A DNA stretch of 63,132 nt from Mycobacterium ostraviense (GTDB lineage: Bacteria; Actinomycetota; Actinomycetes; Mycobacteriales; Mycobacteriaceae), in the NCBI RefSeq assembly GCF_002705925.1, contig NZ_NKRE01000001.1, positions 880,429 to 943,560 of the forward strand. The letters run 5' to 3'. How positions within the stretch are numbered: position 1 is the stretch's first letter; each line of letters starts with the position of its first letter. The notes under the pieces are model-generated. The model saw nothing but the letters and a program-made list of their open reading frames with translations. It was not told the origin of the DNA and made no database searches. Of the stretch, positions 19,285 to 29,800 are shown in pieces. The position numbers and the translations under genes are program-made.

Positions 19285-20972
19285 CAATGCCCCCCTCCGG
19301 GTGCGGGACCCGGTGCCCCAGGCATGCCACCACCCAGAATGGGTGGCAGCAGCGGAGCCTCCACCTTGTTTTCCGGCAGCCCAGCGGCAATTGCCGCCAG
19401 GTTATAGCCGGACATCCGCAGCTGCGGCTGGCCGGCGGCATCTTGGAAGACCCGGGGATAGTCGCCATGGGCATAAACTCCGTCACGCCAAATGCCGCCC
19501 GGATCAAAACCCGCCTGTGACGACAGCTCCGTCAACCCAGGGGTCAGATAGGGGTCCGGGCCCCAGCCATGCAGCGGCGCGACCGGGGCCACCAGACTGG
19601 TAATGAGGTCGTGCGGAGCCTGCATGACATAGGCCTTCCCGTGATCCAGCCCGAGTTGCGTCGGACTGTATAGCTCGAGGCCGGGTGAGCCGTAGAACAC
19701 CACATCGTTGACGGGATGGGCACCATGAGCATTGAGGTCCTGCAACGCCAGCGACGCCGTTAACGACCCGTACGAGTGTCCCAAGACCGTCAGGTGGCCA
19801 CCGGGATTATTGGCCCGAACCTGCTGTAAGTACCTTGACAAGTCTGCCGCGCCCGCACGTGCCCGCTCGTCGGTCATGGTCTGCCACAGGTCGCCCGCAC
19901 TCCCGGTGTCGAGCGGGTTAGGGGGCGGGGTGTATCCCATCCATGCGATCGTGGCAACAGAGTTCGGTTTGCCGGCATTCTTCAATTGCCGAACTTCTTC
20001 TCTCTGCAAGTTGCGGGCCTCGGTCACCATCCCAGGCAAAGTTCCCTTGAGAGTGGAGCCTACACCGGGCACGGTCACCGACACGTTGGCGGCGGTGTCC
20101 GGGTTGCCGACGGCCACGGCCGCCAGCACCTGCTGGTGTGGATCGTCGGGAAGCTGCAGCTGGGCGAGGTAGGTTTCCGGAGCGTTGCTCAGTGCCTGGT
20201 CGACGGCGTCAAGGTCGCCCAGCCGTCCTTTGGCGGCGGTCAACTGATCGTTGAGGGCTGCAAGTTGGCCCAATACATCGCTGTTCAAGATGCCGTTGTT
20301 GTAGTCCCTGGCCGCTTGGCCCGCAAGTTCGTCGTACCGTCCCTGCAACTGCCCGATGCGGGCCTGCAGCTTAGCGCGCTCCTCGCGCAGCCGCTCCTCG
20401 TTTGCATCGCTGGCGAGCTGCGTCGGTGTCAGCCCTTCGGGGCCGACCGGCGGGCCGGAATCAGCCGGGATGGGCACATCACCGTCGGCCATGTTGACCG
20501 CTGAGGCCAATTCCTCATCGAGGACATTGGCCTCAACCACAATCGCATCCAGATCAGCCTGCAGCTCCGCCTGCTTGGCGAGCATCCGTGCCCACTCGGC
20601 CTCGGTGTATCGCAGCCCGGGGACCGGCACCACCTTGTTGGTGAGCGCATCGACCGTCAGCTCGGCGGCGGCGGCGGCTTGGCGTAGTGCGGCCAAGTCC
20701 GATTGGACCTTCACAATGCCGTTAGCGGCCCTATCGGCCGCCCGGGCAACTGCCAACGCCTCATAACCGTGGGCGTCAAGATCTCGGCGAAGCCCCGCGT
20801 TTTGGTGTGCCGCCGCCTCAGCGGTCTTGCCGCCGGAACTCGCGAAAATCGACAGCGTCGCTAACTGCCGCGACGTTTCGAAGGTCACCTCGGCTCGGGC
20901 CTTGGCCGCGTGAAACACTTCCCGGACCGCTTGCGCATTCCAGCGATCGATATCGGCCACCGTCAACGACAC
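19284..20972 (-). CDS. DUF1023 alpha/beta hydrolase with long helical N-terminal domain (Rv2797c homologue)
   Basis: The 562-residue protein has an alpha-helical N-terminal half (about 1-330) rich in Ala, Gln and charged residues, with a coiled-coil look near 205-260 (EERLREERAKLQARIGQLQG). The C-terminal half is a DUF1023 alpha/beta hydrolase with nucleophile elbow LGHSYGSLTAS (near residue 396) and a Pro/Gly-rich tail. The first segment (SLTVADIDRWNAQAV) resembles the start of secreted WXG-like or polymorphic-toxin proteins. The gene overlaps by 10 bases the small WXG-like gene upstream, an arrangement suggesting a type VII secretion substrate and helper. The function is unknown; lipase, esterase or peptidase activity are all possible. 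Confidence 0.8.
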   Translation of the reverse strand: MSLTVADIDRWNAQAVREVFHAAKARAEVTFETSRQLATLSIFASSGGKTAEAAAHQNAGLRRDLDAHGYEALAVARAADRAANGIVKVQSDLAALRQAAAAAELTVDALTNKVVPVPGLRYTEAEWARMLAKQAELQADLDAIVVEANVLDEELASAVNMADGDVPIPADSGPPVGPEGLTPTQLASDANEERLREERAKLQARIGQLQGRYDELAGQAARDYNNGILNSDVLGQLAALNDQLTAAKGRLGDLDAVDQALSNAPETYLAQLQLPDDPHQQVLAAVAVGNPDTAANVSVTVPGVGSTLKGTLPGMVTEARNLQREEVRQLKNAGKPNSVATIAWMGYTPPPNPLDTGSAGDLWQTMTDERARAGAADLSRYLQQVRANNPGGHLTVLGHSYGSLTASLALQDLNAHGAHPVNDVVFYGSPGLELYSPTQLGLDHGKAYVMQAPHDLITSLVAPVAPLHGWGPDPYLTPGLTELSSQAGFDPGGIWRDGVYAHGDYPRVFQDAAGQPQLRMSGYNLAAIAAGLPENKVEAPLLPPILGGGMPGAPGPAPGGGH

Positions 20973-21301
20973 TGATCACGCCTGACGCACAGTGGCCTTG
21001 CCGCAGGCGGAAACACCAATTTGGGCCAGCGCCCGTGCCCGCTCCTCTTCCGCCGCCGCATGATAACCGCGGCCTCGTGCAGACCGCGTGCGTGATCACC
21101 GATCCTGGTCAGCAGTGCCCTCGACGCTTCCCACCAGTCGCCCTTCTTGGCATTGAGCGCCGTCGCTGAGGCGCCCTGCCAACCGACCTGCGCAGCCTGG
21201 AGCCGGTAGTCGGACGTCAGATGTCCGGCTGCCAGGCCCTCGCCATGCGCGGTCACCTGCGCCGCCGAGCACATCCACTGCTCCGGACTGATCTGAAACA
21301 C
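20963..21301 (-). CDS. Small type VII secretion-like (EspC/WXG-type) protein, Rv2798c homologue
   Basis: The protein has 112 residues from GTG 21301, chosen because GGAGG sits 5 bases upstream. It is mostly helical, with VFQISPEQW at the start, then HGEGLAAGHLTSDYRLQAAQ, a W-x-G turn in VGWQGASATAL and a second helix KGDWWEASRALLTRI. Helix-turn-helix proteins of this size with a central WxG are typical of ESX/type VII substrates or their partners. The basic tail (MRRRKRSGHGRW) is unusual for exported WXG100 proteins. The stop lies inside the start of the hydrolase gene downstream, so the two are translated together. Confidence 0.65.
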   Translation of the reverse strand: MFQISPEQWMCSAAQVTAHGEGLAAGHLTSDYRLQAAQVGWQGASATALNAKKGDWWEASRALLTRIGDHARGLHEAAVIMRRRKRSGHGRWPKLVFPPAARPLCVRRDQCR

Positions 21302-21484
21302 GACTACCTCCTCGCGTTTTCGACGGGCCCCGCCAAACGTCAGCGGCTCTGAGACCACCCGCCCACTGTTGGGCAGACAAGCATGACAAGTAGGCCGCAT
21401 GACAACAAGTCGACGAACCCCTGTGACGGCGCGGAGGCGACTTGTACACTCCCGGCAAAAGGACCACCAAGGGCAGGGGGTGTC

Positions 21485-22066
21485 GTGTTCGCCAAGGTGC
21501 GTCTGGCTTCAGCGGTCGGTGCGCTGGTCGCAGCGGCCATCGGGGGCACGGTGGGCTGGCAGGGCGCCTCGCCGACGCCGGCCGACGGCAAGGTCGAGTT
21601 GCGGTCAACCGCAGAACCGATGTCGACGACGATGAAGAGCCCCATCGTGGCAACCACCGACCCGAGCCCGTTCGACCCGTGCAACGACATTCCCTTCGAT
21701 GCAGTCCAGCGCCTCGGCTTGGCCTACACACCGCCGGAGGCCGAGGAGGGGTTGCGGTGTCACTACGACGCGGGCAACTACCAGCTGGCCGTCGAGCCCA
21801 TCACCTGGCGCAGCTACGCCCAGACCCTGCCGGCGGACGCCATCGAGACCACGATCGCCGGCCACCGGGCCGCGCAGTACTGGGTGCTGAAGCCGACCTA
21901 CCACAACAGCTTCTGGTACTCCTCCTGCATGGTGACCTTCAAGACCAGCTATGGAGTGATTCAGCAGTCGCTGTTCTACTCCACGGTCTACTCCGAGCCC
22001 GACGTCGACTGCCCGTCAACCAACCTGCAGCGGGCCAACGATCTGGCCCCGTATTACAAGTTCTAA
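21485..22066 (+). CDS. DUF3558-like exported or membrane-anchored protein (Rv2799 position)
   Basis: The protein has 193 residues from GTG 21485, with AGGGGG just upstream as ribosome-binding site. A hydrophobic N-terminal segment (ASAVGALVAAAIGGTVGW) is a signal peptide or anchor without a lipobox cysteine. After a Thr/Ser/Pro linker, FDPCNDIPFDAVQRLGL and EGLRCHYDAGNYQL resemble DUF3558 proteins, which have paired cysteines outside the membrane. Further cysteines (SSCMVTF, DVDCPS) could form a second disulfide. It precedes the CocE-family gene by 10 bases on the same strand and is probably cotranscribed with it. The function is unknown. Confidence 0.65.
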   Translation: MFAKVRLASAVGALVAAAIGGTVGWQGASPTPADGKVELRSTAEPMSTTMKSPIVATTDPSPFDPCNDIPFDAVQRLGLAYTPPEAEEGLRCHYDAGNYQLAVEPITWRSYAQTLPADAIETTIAGHRAAQYWVLKPTYHNSFWYSSCMVTFKTSYGVIQQSLFYSTVYSEPDVDCPSTNLQRANDLAPYYKF

Positions 22067-22076
22067 GCCGCGCAAC

Positions 22077-23759
22077 GTGAGCACAACCTCGCCCCGGTCC
22101 GAGCAGCGCAGGCGAGGCGGCCGCGCTGTCCCGGGAGCGGTTGGCGCGCTGCTGCGTCTGCCCCGCGCAACCACGCGCTACACCGTGAGCCGGGTGCACG
22201 TCCCCATGCGCGACGGGATTCACCTGATCGCCGACCACTATGCGCCGACCACGTCCGAGCCCGTCGGCACGTTGCTGGTCCGCGGCCCCTACGGGCGGGG
22301 ATTTCCGTTTTCTTTGGTGTTCGCCGGGCTCTACGCCGCGCGCGGCTATCACGTCGTATTGCAAAGCGTGCGCGGAACTTTCGGCTCGGCCGGTGACTTC
22401 GAACCGATGGCCAACGAAGCGGCCGACGGTGCCGACACCGTCGAGTGGTTGCGGCGCCAACCGTGGTTCACCGGCCGGTTCGGCACCGTCGGGCTGTCCT
22501 ACCTGGGCTTTACCCAGTGGGCGCTGCTGCACGATCCGCCGCCGGAACTGGCAGCGGCCGTCATCACCGTGGGGCCGCACGATTTCCGGGCCTCGGTGTG
22601 GAGCACCGGATCGTTTGCCGTCAACGACTTCTTGGGCTGGAGCTATCTGGTTTCGCGTCAAGAGGAATCGGGGCCGCTGCGGGGCGCGATCCGCCAGCTG
22701 CGGGCGCCGCGCAAGGTGAAACGCGCCATCTCTGGGTTGCCGATGAACTCGGCGGCCAGGACACTGCTCGGCGAGGGCGCACCCTGGTTCGAAGCCTGGG
22801 TGGAAAACCCCGACCACGATCACCCGTTCTGGGAATCACGGCGCTACCCCGCCGCGCTGGACCGTGTTGAGGTTCCGGTCCTGCTGCTGAGCGGCTGGCA
22901 GGACATCTTCCTGGACCAGACGCTGCACCAGTATCGGCAGCTGCGTGACCGCGGGGTCGACGTGGCGCTGACAGTCGGTCCGTGGACCCATACCCAGACC
23001 ATGAGCAAGGGGCTGTCCACTTGCGCTCGGGAGTCGTTGGACTGGTTGGACGCCCACCTGGGCGACGCCCCAGCCCCGCGCCGCCCAGCTGCCGTCCGGG
23101 TCTTCGTGAACCAGCACGGCTGGCGCTCCCTGCCGCAATGGCCGCCGGCCACCACCGAACGGGTGCTGTACCTGCATCCGAATGGCCGGCTGGACGAGAC
23201 GGCGCCGACGGCCGATGCACCGCCGGCGACTTTCCGCTTCGATCCCGCGGACCCGACCCCCATTATTGGCGGTCCGCTGTTGTCGAAAGGCGGCTACCGC
23301 AACGACAGCCGACTCGCGCGCCGCGACGACGTGCTCTGCTTCACCGGCGCCGCTCTTGCCCACGATCTGTACGCCTACGGCAGCCCCGTCGTCGAATTCA
23401 CGCACTCCTCGGACAACCCCAATGTCGACGTGTTCATCCGGGTCAGTGAGGTCGACGCCAAAGGCCGATCCCGCAATGTCAGCGACGGCTACCGTCGGCT
23501 GGGGGACGCGCCGGAGACGGTCCGCATCGAACTCGACGCCGTCGCCCACCGATTCAAAGCGGGCTCGCGCATCCGCGTCCTGATCGCCGGCAGCTGGTTT
23601 CCCCGCTACGCACCCAACCTCGGCACCGGAGAACCGACGCTGACCGGCCAGCAAACCAAGCCGGTGACGCATTCGGTGCATTTCGGCAATTCCCGGCTGC
23701 TGCTACCCGTCGGCCCGTCAGCCGACCGCGTCGCGAACTCTGGCGGCGACCTCGGCTAG
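22077..23759 (+). CDS. CocE/NonD family (X-Pro dipeptidyl-peptidase-like) hydrolase, Rv2800 homologue
   Basis: The 560-residue protein has an N-terminal alpha/beta hydrolase of the cocaine-esterase / X-prolyl dipeptidyl-peptidase S15 type. Motifs are VPMRDGIHLIADHY, the nucleophile elbow GLSYLGFTQW (near residue 139), VPVLLLSGWQDIF and the histidine segment VGPWTH. The C-terminal jelly-roll domain (PVVEFTHSSDNPNVDVFIRVSEVD, FPRYAPNLGTG) completes the family layout. The start is GTG 22077. Its last 65 bases lie inside the left 104-bp direct repeat, so the gene ends exactly where the CRISPR island begins. It appears intact. Confidence 0.88.
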   Translation: MSTTSPRSEQRRRGGRAVPGAVGALLRLPRATTRYTVSRVHVPMRDGIHLIADHYAPTTSEPVGTLLVRGPYGRGFPFSLVFAGLYAARGYHVVLQSVRGTFGSAGDFEPMANEAADGADTVEWLRRQPWFTGRFGTVGLSYLGFTQWALLHDPPPELAAAVITVGPHDFRASVWSTGSFAVNDFLGWSYLVSRQEESGPLRGAIRQLRAPRKVKRAISGLPMNSAARTLLGEGAPWFEAWVENPDHDHPFWESRRYPAALDRVEVPVLLLSGWQDIFLDQTLHQYRQLRDRGVDVALTVGPWTHTQTMSKGLSTCARESLDWLDAHLGDAPAPRRPAAVRVFVNQHGWRSLPQWPPATTERVLYLHPNGRLDETAPTADAPPATFRFDPADPTPIIGGPLLSKGGYRNDSRLARRDDVLCFTGAALAHDLYAYGSPVVEFTHSSDNPNVDVFIRVSEVDAKGRSRNVSDGYRRLGDAPETVRIELDAVAHRFKAGSRIRVLIAGSWFPRYAPNLGTGEPTLTGQQTKPVTHSVHFGNSRLLLPVGPSADRVANSGGDLG

Positions 23760-23798
23760 CACCGCGTCGTCATGCACCGGCGTCGCCAGGCTTGGCGC
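23695..23798. repeat. Left copy of the 104-bp direct repeat flanking the CRISPR-Cas island
   Basis: The same 104 bases recur at 42110-42213 in the same orientation with 5 mismatches (I compared them base by base). The left copy contains the true 3' end of the Rv2800 homologue (stop 23757-23759) and, on the minus strand, the last 27 codons of the DUF1802 gene, cut off at 23798. The first decayed CRISPR repeat begins 4 bases later. Confidence 0.95.
23718..23798 (-). pseudogene. Truncated 3' remnant of the DUF1802 gene
   Basis: This is the minus-strand frame corresponding to the C-terminus of the intact DUF1802 gene at 42133-42678. It keeps the stop (tca, 23718-23720) and about 26 codons, then is cut by the CRISPR array. 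It has no start and lies entirely within the left direct repeat, overlapping the end of the Rv2800 homologue. It shows that these two genes once converged with overlapping 3' ends. Confidence 0.7.
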
Positions 23799-23802
23799 GT
23801 CA

Positions 23803-26800
23803 GCGTCGATTGTGTCCGGTCACAATAACCCGGATAACCGGGTTCATCATGGTGATGTACGCATCGGTTCCTCGCGCCTCAATAGTGTCCGGCAGAAATG
23901 ACCAGAATAACATGTGTAGCACTGCTGGGGTATCGCACACCATGACGGCCTCAATGGTGTCCGGCCAAAATGACCGGAATAACCATCAGCCCCCGACTGA
24001 ACGAGTGGCGGCTACTCGCGCCTCAATGGTGTCCGGCCAAAATGACCGGAATAACCGCTGCGTAAAACTAAGGGGCAAGCTGACGAATTAGAGCCTCAAT
24101 GGTGTCCGGCCAAAATGACCGGAATAACGTGGGCTGTCTCAATGACTTTCGCTGTCTTATAGTGCCTCAATGGTGTCCGGCCAAAATGACCGGAATAACC
24201 GTTCCGAGCGTGCCGGGAGAAGATCAGGCTTTCCGGCCTCAATGGTGTCCGGCCAAAATGACCGGAATAACACAGTTTGGGCAGATACGGCCGGCGAATG
24301 TGATCGAGGCCTCAATGGTGTCCGGCCAAAATGACCGGAATAACGGGCTACCAGCGTGTCGAACTCTTCGCCGAGTGAACGGCCTCAATGGTGTCCGGCC
24401 AAAATGACCGGAATAACCCGGTAAGGGCCCATCAATCTGTGATTGATCAGATCGCCTCAATGGTGTCCGGCCAAAATGACCGGAATAACGGGCTGGGTTC
24501 GGCCGGCGCCAAAGGTGTTAAGACCCGCCTCAATGGTGTCCGGCCAAAATGACCGGAATAACACGGTCGCGGCGATCTTCTGCTTGCCGCCGAAGTATGC
24601 GCCTCAATGGTGTCCGGCCAAAATGACCGGAATAACCCCTCATGCCGGTCTTAGATCGTGCTGCCACAACGGGCCTCAATGGTGTCCGGCCAAAATGACC
24701 GGAATAACGTGCCGCGAAGCTTCCCTCCGTTATCCCTTCTGGCAGCCTCAATGGTGTCCGGCCAAAATGACCGGAATAAGTTGCCTGTCAGTCAGGGCTT
24801 CGGGGATGTGTTGGCGCCTCAATGGTGTCCGGCCAAAATGACCGGAATAACCGGATTTTGCGGGCGATAAAGTCGCCAGCGGGGCGGTTGCCTCAATGGT
24901 GTCCGGCCAAAATGACCGGAATAAGGCGGTACAAGGCGCGAATTGGCAGCGATCCGGCGGGCCTCAATGGTGTCCGGCCAAAATGACCGGAATAACGCCG
25001 TACATCACGCTCGAACTCCTCGACAGTGCCCGGCCTCAATGGTGTCCGGCCAAAATGACCGGAATAACTTGACCGACAACAGCGCAACTAGCACAGACAG
25101 TGTCAGCCTCAATGGTGTCCGGCCAAAATGACCGGAATAACGCGACGCAAGCAACTTTATTGCCCGCAAAATCCGCCCGCCTCAATGGTGTCCGGCCAAA
25201 ATGACCGGAATAACTTCATGCGCCTCGGCAGTTTTAGCCACCACATCTTGGCCTCAATGGTGTCCGGCCAAAATGACCGGAATAACGCTGCTCGTACACC
25301 TCAATGGCCGCCGAGGAGAACAGGCCTCAATGGTGTCCGGCCAAAATGACCGGAATAACCCCTGAAACGGCCAAAATCCCCCCGGCTGGCTTCGGAGGCC
25401 TCAATGGTGTCCGGCCAAAATGACCGGAATAACTATTTCGGCGACGACACTGGTCCAGGACGCCATCCAGCCTCAATGGTGTCCGGCCAAAATGACCGGA
25501 ATAACCGTGACCGTCAACCCATAGTAATCGACCAGCTCAAAGCCTCAATGGTGTCCGGCCAAAATGACCGGAATAACGTGTGGAAAGACCCGCAGGCGCA
25601 GGCGATCCGCACGCCTCAATGGTGTCCGGCCAAAATGACCGGAATAACGTCCTGGCATGAGAACCCGGCCCGCTCCCGCGCTGCCCGCCTCAATGGTGTC
25701 CGGCCAAAATGACCGGAATAACAGGTGATGTGCTGACCGCACGTGCAGCCGTTGGTCGTCGCCTCAATGGTGTCCGGCCAAAATGACCGGAATAACCGCG
25801 ATCCGCGTCTCACCGCCGCCGCGGACGGACTTGCCTCAATGGTGTCCGGCCAAAATGACCGGAATAACGACAGGATTTACGACGCCCCAGTACGGACTAC
25901 CTAGCCTCAATGGTGTCCGGCCAAAATGACCGGAATAACGTTGATGGGGCGTTCATCCGCGGTTTCGGCAACATCGCCTCAATGGTGTCCGGCCAAAATG
26001 ACCGGAATAACGCCAAAAACGATGACGAGATCATCCGCAAGTTGCGGTGCCTCAATGGTGTCCGGCCAAAATGACCGGAATAACGTGTCGAGTTGGCAGG
26101 GTGTCATGACAGCGGCTAGTCTCGCCTCAATGGTGTCCGGCCAAAATGACCGGAATAACCTTGCGGATTTGGCGGGGTTCCCGCCGGATCCCGAGCCTCA
26201 ATGGTGTCCGGCCAAAATGACCGGAATAACATGTCGGCGGTGTTGACAGTCGCGGCGCCGCGCCGGCCTCAATGGTGTCCGGCCAAAATGACCGGAATAA
26301 CGGTGCGTCCTGAGTCATGATGCAGCCGCCGGCGCTCGCCTCAATGGTGTCCGGCCAAAATGACCGGAATAACGTGTTTCGCCATTTCAAGATCATATGA
26401 ATTTTCTCGAGCCTCAATGGTGTCCGGCCAAAATGACCGGAATAACGCGTGGGTGGTCACAGACCAAATTAACGCAAAAATTGCCTCAATGGTGTCCGGC
26501 CAAAATGACCGGAATAACGTGGATATCCCAACGATGGTGTCGCGCTGGGCGGCGCCTCAATGGTGTCCGGCCAAAATGACCGGAATAACACGAGGCAAAA
26601 GCCCAAGCACGGCGACGAGGAGTACCGCCTCAATGGTGTCCGGCCAAAATGACCGGAATAACCCTATCAGGCGGCGGCGAACAACACCGCCTCGCTGGCC
26701 TCAATGGTGTCCGGCCAAAATGACCGGAATAACCCGGGCTGGAAGTACTCATAGAGCCGCGACCATCCAGCCTCAATGGTGTCCGGCCAAAATGACCGGA

Positions 26801-29800
26801 ATAACGAGTGCTTGGGCGAGATGATGTTTGAGCCAGGCGCGGCCTCAATGGTGTCCGGCCAAAATGACCGGAATAACATATCGCAGTGGCATCGGTGCAA
26901 GATGTGGTGACGAGCCTCAATGGTGTCCGGCCAAAATGACCGGAATAACCACCACCGGTTTGCGGCCCTTCACAGGGACGGGGATGGCCTCAATGGTGTC
27001 CGGCCAAAATGACCGGAATAACCCGAAAGCGCTCTACGACGGACTGATGTCGGACAAGAGCCTCAATGGTGTCCGGCCAAAATGACCGGAATAACCCGGA
27101 AGCCGCCTACTCGACATCGGCGCAGGCTGGGGGCCTCAATGGTGTCCGGCCAAAATGACCGGAATAACTTGAACCGGGACGAATATTCCCGGCCGGGGTT
27201 GAAGGCCTCAATGGTGTCCGGCCAAAATGACCGGAATAACCCTGTACCCCGACGTATAGACCTAAACAGCCCACGACTGCCTCAATGGTGTCCGGCCAAA
27301 ATGACCGGAATAACGTGATTGGAAAGCTCGAAACGCTGCTGCCCAACAGGCGGCCTCAATGGTGTCCGGCCAAAATGACCGGAATAACATCCTCAGTTTT
27401 CTCAAACTCGCTGACGCCTTATGCGCCTCAATGGTGTCCGGCCAAAATGACCGGAATAACTTGATCCAGTCCCAGTAGGCTGAGTACTCCGTAGGTTGCC
27501 TCAATGGTGTCCGGCCAAAATGACCGGAATAACCTCGCCCCATAGGGCGACGAGAGAATCCGGCTGCCCGGCCTCAATGGTGTCCGGCCAAAATGACCGG
27601 AATAACTAGTCCGGCGAACGGCGGTGAGCAGACCGAGAGGTGCCTCAATGGTGTCCGGCCAAAATGACCGGAATAACCTTATATGAGGACGCCGTACTAG
27701 CATGGTGGTCTGTAGCCTCAATGGTGTCCGGCCAAAATGACCGGAATAACTTTGGACAGGCGTTTGAGGGTGCGCTAGCCGGATGGGTGCCTCAATGGTG
27801 TCCGGCCAAAATGACCGGAATAACGTGTGCGGCTTGGCTGCCAGAACGTTCTCGTTGATGACGCCTCAATGGTGTCCGGCCAAAATGACCGGAATAACGT
27901 GGAGATAGCCGGGCTGGCGTCTGACGTGAACGCTTTCGGCCTCAATGGTGTCCGGCCAAAATGACCGGAATAACCTGACGCAATCTTCGACGCCATCGAA
28001 GCCCGCTTGACGCCTCAATGGTGTCCGGCCAAAATGACCGGAATAACACTCCGAGCGGCCGACCCGTCGCCCGGCGACCTGGTGCCTCAATGGTGTCCGG
28101 CCAAAATGACCGGAATAACATGAACGCCCGGGGAAATTGGAACCACGCCGGCAGGCCTCAATGGTGTCCGGCCAAAATGACCGGAATAACCGGCTCGACG
28201 CCAAGGGCCTTAGCCCATGCTGTGAGTGCCTCAATGGTGTCCGGCCAAAATGACCGGAATAACATGTGTTTACCGGAACTGAATGAACGACAGAACCAGG
28301 GCCTCAATGGTGTCCGGCCAAAATGACCGGAATAACCCGACCCACGCAAGATCCTCGTCGCAACAGTCGCTTGCCTCAATGGTGTCCGGCCAAAATGACC
28401 GGAATAACTCGATATCGGCGTAGATCGCATCGACCAGCACGGACTGCCTCAATGGTGTCCGGCCAAAATGACCGGAATAACAGCAGTGGTACAACGATAG
28501 AAGTGAACGCGACGACAGTGCCTCAATGGTGTCCGGCCAAAATGACCGGAATAACTTGGGGGATGGCCGCGGTGATCGCCTGGGTTGCGGGCCTCAATGG
28601 TGTCCGGCCAAAATGACCGGAATAACGTATTGATCAGTTCTACCAAATCCCGTTGGACGACCCAGCCTCAATGGTGTCCGGCCAAAATGACCGGAATAAC
28701 CTAGTGATTGCCGGATGACCCGAACTGCACCGCGGCCGCCTCAATGGTGTCCGGCCAAAATGACCGGAATAACCTCATCCCTGATTGACCCGCAGCCGTG
28801 GGTGGACAAGCCTCAATGGTGTCCGGCCAAAATGACCGGAATAACCGATGAGCATCGCGCCCAGATGGCGCCTCATGTACAGCCTCAATGGTGTCCGGCC
28901 AAAATGACCGGAATAACGCGCAGGGGTTGGCGCATGGAGGTGGCCGCTTCTATTCGCCTCAATGGTGTCCGGCCAAAATGACCGGAATAACCTGATTGTG
29001 GCCCCCCTCCAAACCACGTAATGCCTGCCTCAATGGTGTCCGGCCAAAATGACCGGAATAACCTAGGTCCGATGATTGGGATCTGCGAGATGAACGTGAT
29101 GCCTCAATGGTGTCCGGCCAAAATGACCGGAATAACCGACTACGAGCATTTGAAATGGCGCACCGTATGGAGGCCTCAATGGTGTCCGGCCAAAATGACC
29201 GGAATAACGAGGTGAGTGGTGGCGCGTAGGCGGGCGCGGTCGCCGCCTCAATGGTGTCCGGCCAAAATGACCGGAATAACGTCCGGGGGACTACCGGGAT
29301 TCTATCCAGATTTTGGCCTCAATGGTGTCCGGCCAAAATGACCGGAATAACGTACGCGTGGCTGTTGTTGATTGTCACCAGCGACGAAGCCTCAATGGTG
29401 TCCGGCCAAAATGACCGGAATAACCAGTGCCCGAGGAGCGCACCCGCCAGCCGAGCACCCGCCTCAATGGTGTCCGGCCAAAATGACCGGAATAACCTCG
29501 CACACGTCGATTCCTCCGCCGTACGCGCATGGGTGCCTCAATGGTGTCCGGCCAAAATGACCGGAATAACAACGTCGGCGGCGTCGCACCAGCAATCCCC
29601 TTCGCAGCCTCAATGGTGTCCGGCCAAAATGACCGGAATAACGCTGTCGTGCGCCTTATCAACCCGGCCCGACCAACGGCCTCAATGGTGTCCGGCCAAA
29701 ATGACCGGAATAACCTGCAAATCCTTCGTAGGCGCCGACATCGACGCAGCCTCAATGGTGTCCGGCCAAAATGACCGGAATAACCGCTGGCCCCGTCGCT

